This document shows positions 19,976 to 21,719 of a stretch of 21,719 nt of DNA, piece by piece. Position 1 is the first letter of the stretch. Every line of letters begins with the position of its first letter. Where the stretch lies: assembly GCA_001313365.1 (NCBI GenBank), contig BBFS01000082.1, forward strand, positions 1-21,719. The letters run 5' to 3'. A program made the translations under genes and the position numbers. The notes beneath the pieces are model-generated. The model saw nothing but the letters and a program-made list of their open reading frames with translations, ran no database searches and was not told the origin of the DNA. This DNA is from Paenarthrobacter nitroguajacolicus JCM 14115 (GTDB lineage: Bacteria > Actinomycetota > Actinomycetes > Actinomycetales > Micrococcaceae).

Positions 19976-21462
19976 ATGACTGTCACGGTTGAACGCGAAA
20001 GCGAACTGCTGGCTTCCGTCCCTACCGGCCTGCTGATCAACGGTCAGTGGCGCCCGGCCGGATCCGGAAAGACCTTTGATGTTGAGGACCCGGCCACGGG
20101 CAAGGTCCTTCTCAGCATCTCCGACGCCGGTGCTGAAGACGGCGCTGCCGCCCTTGACGCCGCTGCTGCCGCCCAAGCCGATTGGGCCCGCACCGCACCG
20201 CGCGAACGCGGCGAAATCCTGCGCCGCGCCTTTGAACTGGTCACCGAGCGTGCCGAAGACTTCGCACTGCTGATGACCCTCGAAATGGGCAAGCCCCTTG
20301 CCGAAGCCCGTGGTGAAGTCGCCTACGGTGCCGAGTTCCTGCGCTGGTTCTCCGAAGAAGCAGTCCGCGTGTCCGGTCGTTACTCCGCAGCACCAGATGG
20401 CAAGAACCGCCTCCTCGTGCAGAAGAAGCCGGTGGGCCCCTGCCTGCTGATCACCCCGTGGAACTTCCCGCTGGCCATGGCCACCCGCAAGGTAGCCCCC
20501 GCCGTCGCCGCTGGCTGCACCATGGTGCTCAAGCCGGCCAACCTGACCCCGCTCACCAGCCTGCTCTTCGCCCAGGTCATGCAGGAAGCCGGCCTCCCCC
20601 CCGCCGGTGTCCTCAACGTCATCCAGACCTCCACCGCCGGCGCCGTCACGGGTCCGCTGATCAAGGATGACCGCCTCCGCAAAATCTCCTTCACCGGCTC
20701 CACCCCCCCGGTGGGACAGGCCCTGATCCGTGAAGCAGCGGACAAGGTCCTGCGCACCTCCATGGAACTCGGTGGCAACGCACCGTTCGTGGTCTTCGAA
20801 GACGCCGACCTGGACAAGGCCGTTGAAGGCGCCATTGCCGCCAAGATGCGCAACATGGGCGAGGCCTGCACCGCAGCGAACCGCTTCATTGTGCACGAGT
20901 CCATCGCCGATTCCTTCGCCGAGAAGTTCGCCGCCAAAATCGGTTCCCTCACCACCGCCCGCGGTACCGAGCCCGAATCCAAGGTTGGCCCGCTCATCGA
21001 CGGCAAGGCCCGCGACGGCGTCCACGCCTCGTTTCCGAAGCCGTAGCAGGAGGTGCCACAGCTGTCACCGGTGGTGCCGCCGTCGACGGTCCCGGCTACT
21101 TCTACCAGCCCACCGTGCTGAAGAACGTTGCAGCTGACGCGCGCATCCTGCAGGAAGAAATCTTCGGACCGGTCGCGCCGATCATCACCTTCTCCACCGA
21201 AGACGACGCCGTGCGCCTGGCCAACAACACCGAATACGGCCTGGTTGCCTACGTCTTCACCAAGGACCTCAACCGGGGCCTGCGCATCAGCGAACGCATC
21301 GAGACCGGCATGCTCGGCCTCAACGCCGGTGTCATCTCCAACGCCGCCGCACCGTTCGGTGGCGTCAAGCAGTCCGGCCTGGGCCGCGAAGGCGGTTCCG
21401 AAGGCATCGAAGAGTACCTGTACACCCAGTACGTAGGTATCGCGGACCCGTACGCCGACTAA
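19976..21462 (+). CDS. gabD: Succinate-semialdehyde dehydrogenase (NAD(P)-dependent)
   Basis: About 495 residues. It oxidises succinate semialdehyde to succinate in the last step of GABA/4-hydroxybutyrate breakdown; another short aldehyde cannot be excluded. Aldehyde dehydrogenase hallmarks: PCLLITPWNFPLAMATRKVA (Asn about 163), VLKPANLTPLTS (Lys about 186), FTGSTPVGQ after removing one duplicated Pro, SMELGGNAPFVVFEDADLD (general base Glu about 264), GEACTAANRF (nucleophile Cys about 298), EIFGPVAPI and the C-terminal AAPFGGVKQSGLGREGG. The MELGGNAP/GEACTAANRF pair and G-V-K-Q-S-G-x-G-R-E-G are typical of GabD-type enzymes. One C is lost near 21028 (CACGCCCTCGTT read as CACGCCTCGTT), which splits the frame. 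C7 runs at about 20597 and 20703 each add a Pro. A strong hairpin follows at 21526. Confidence 0.93.
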
Positions 21463-21525
21463 TACTGCTCTTTCCACCAAGGAGCCCGGTCCGCCGCTCT
21501 CGCAACAAGAACGGTTGACACACGC

Positions 21526-21568
21526 AGGGGCCCGGCCCCGGAACCACAAGTTCCGGCGTCGGGCCCCT
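21526..21568. terminator. Large hairpin terminator after gabD
   Basis: AGGGGCCCG (21526-21534) pairs with CGGGCCCCT (21560-21568), and inside CGGAAC pairs with GTTCCG around a CACAA loop, separated by 4-base bulges on each side. It lies 63 bases after gabD and 18 bases beyond the end of the convergent gene, so it may work for both. Confidence 0.75.
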
Positions 21569-21586
21569 CGCTGTCTGTAGCTGAAC

Positions 21587-21719
21587 CTAGCGGCGCTGGG
21601 GGGGGATCAGGCCCCGGAGCCTGTGCCCCCACCGGCCAACCGCCCGGCCCATGGCTTTGCCGAGCCTTCCAACAGCCCGGAACGCGCGCCCAGCGCACGG
21701 ACCCAGCGCTGCATCATCG
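21587..21719 (-). CDS. C-terminal end of an unidentified minus-strand gene
   Basis: In one minus-strand frame the last codons read RLGKAMGRAVGRWGHRLRGL and end I-P-(P)-Q-R-R-stop, a strongly basic tail. The run of eight at about 21598-21605 adds one Pro if its true length is five, matching the artefact seen elsewhere. Upstream of this the frame is open to the window edge, but a neighbouring frame (MMQRWVRALGAR) looks equally protein-like, so a frame break near 21675 is possible. I do not recognise the family. Confidence 0.4.
   Translation of the reverse strand, partial: DDAALGPCAGRAFRAVGRLGKAMGRAVGRWGHRLRGLIPPQRR

Noticed and set aside
19769..21549. Two long minus-strand open frames opposite gabD
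   Set aside because: Long antisense frames are usual opposite well-biased high-GC genes. The plus strand has full aldehyde dehydrogenase motifs; the minus strand has none.

Overview
The window reads as chromosomal DNA of a high-GC actinobacterium, most likely Arthrobacter or a close relative in Micrococcaceae. The evidence is a WhiB-family regulator, actinobacterial-only families (TIGR03089, DUF3499, DUF5719, TIGR01906, a Pmt-type protein O-mannosyltransferase), frequent GTG starts, TAnnnT -10 boxes and synteny that resembles the whiB-to-sahH segment of Streptomyces and Mycobacterium. I see no rRNA, tRNA, insertion sequence, phage gene or CRISPR array.

Layout. 1-354 (-): start of a TIGR03089 protein. 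737-6405 (+): a likely operon of whiB, a very large GT2/membrane glycosyltransferase and a DUF5719 envelope protein. 6411-6940 (-): a zincin-like protein without HExxH. 7083-9360 (+): DUF3499, Trm112-like protein and S-adenosylhomocysteine hydrolase, closed by a strong hairpin. 9479-10718 (+): an L,D-transpeptidase. 10911-11752 (+): a Cys-rich pentapeptide-repeat protein. 11798-12610 (-) and 12716-13713 (+): a divergent RDD / SpoIIM-like membrane pair. 13853-15035 (+): a TIGR01906 membrane protein. 16949-18712 and 15095-16935 (-): pmt followed by a FadD15-type acyl-CoA ligase. 18882-19812 (+): rsmI. 19976-21462 (+): a succinate-semialdehyde dehydrogenase. 21587-21719 (-): the tail of an unidentified gene.

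The strongest feature of the window is its sequence quality. By hand count there are about 67 G or C runs of six or more bases, about 50 of them exactly seven long. Where a conserved protein motif fixes the expected length, the true run is usually four or five. There are also about 45 one-base losses or gains in shorter runs. Nearly every gene is therefore broken on paper but readable as one protein when frames are joined. I annotate these as single damaged CDSs, not pseudogenes, because the errors hit essential genes (ahcY, rsmI) and non-coding DNA alike.

Functionally the window is mostly core cell-envelope and housekeeping: envelope glycosylation, cross-linking and division control (WhiB, GT, DUF5719, L,D-transpeptidase, Pmt, TIGR01906), the methyl cycle (AhcY), rRNA methylation (RsmI) and 4-carbon catabolism (SSADH). 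Real biological signals beyond this are a palindrome over the whiB promoter and several TAnnnT-six-base-start arrangements that predict leaderless mRNAs. I found no convincing new system.
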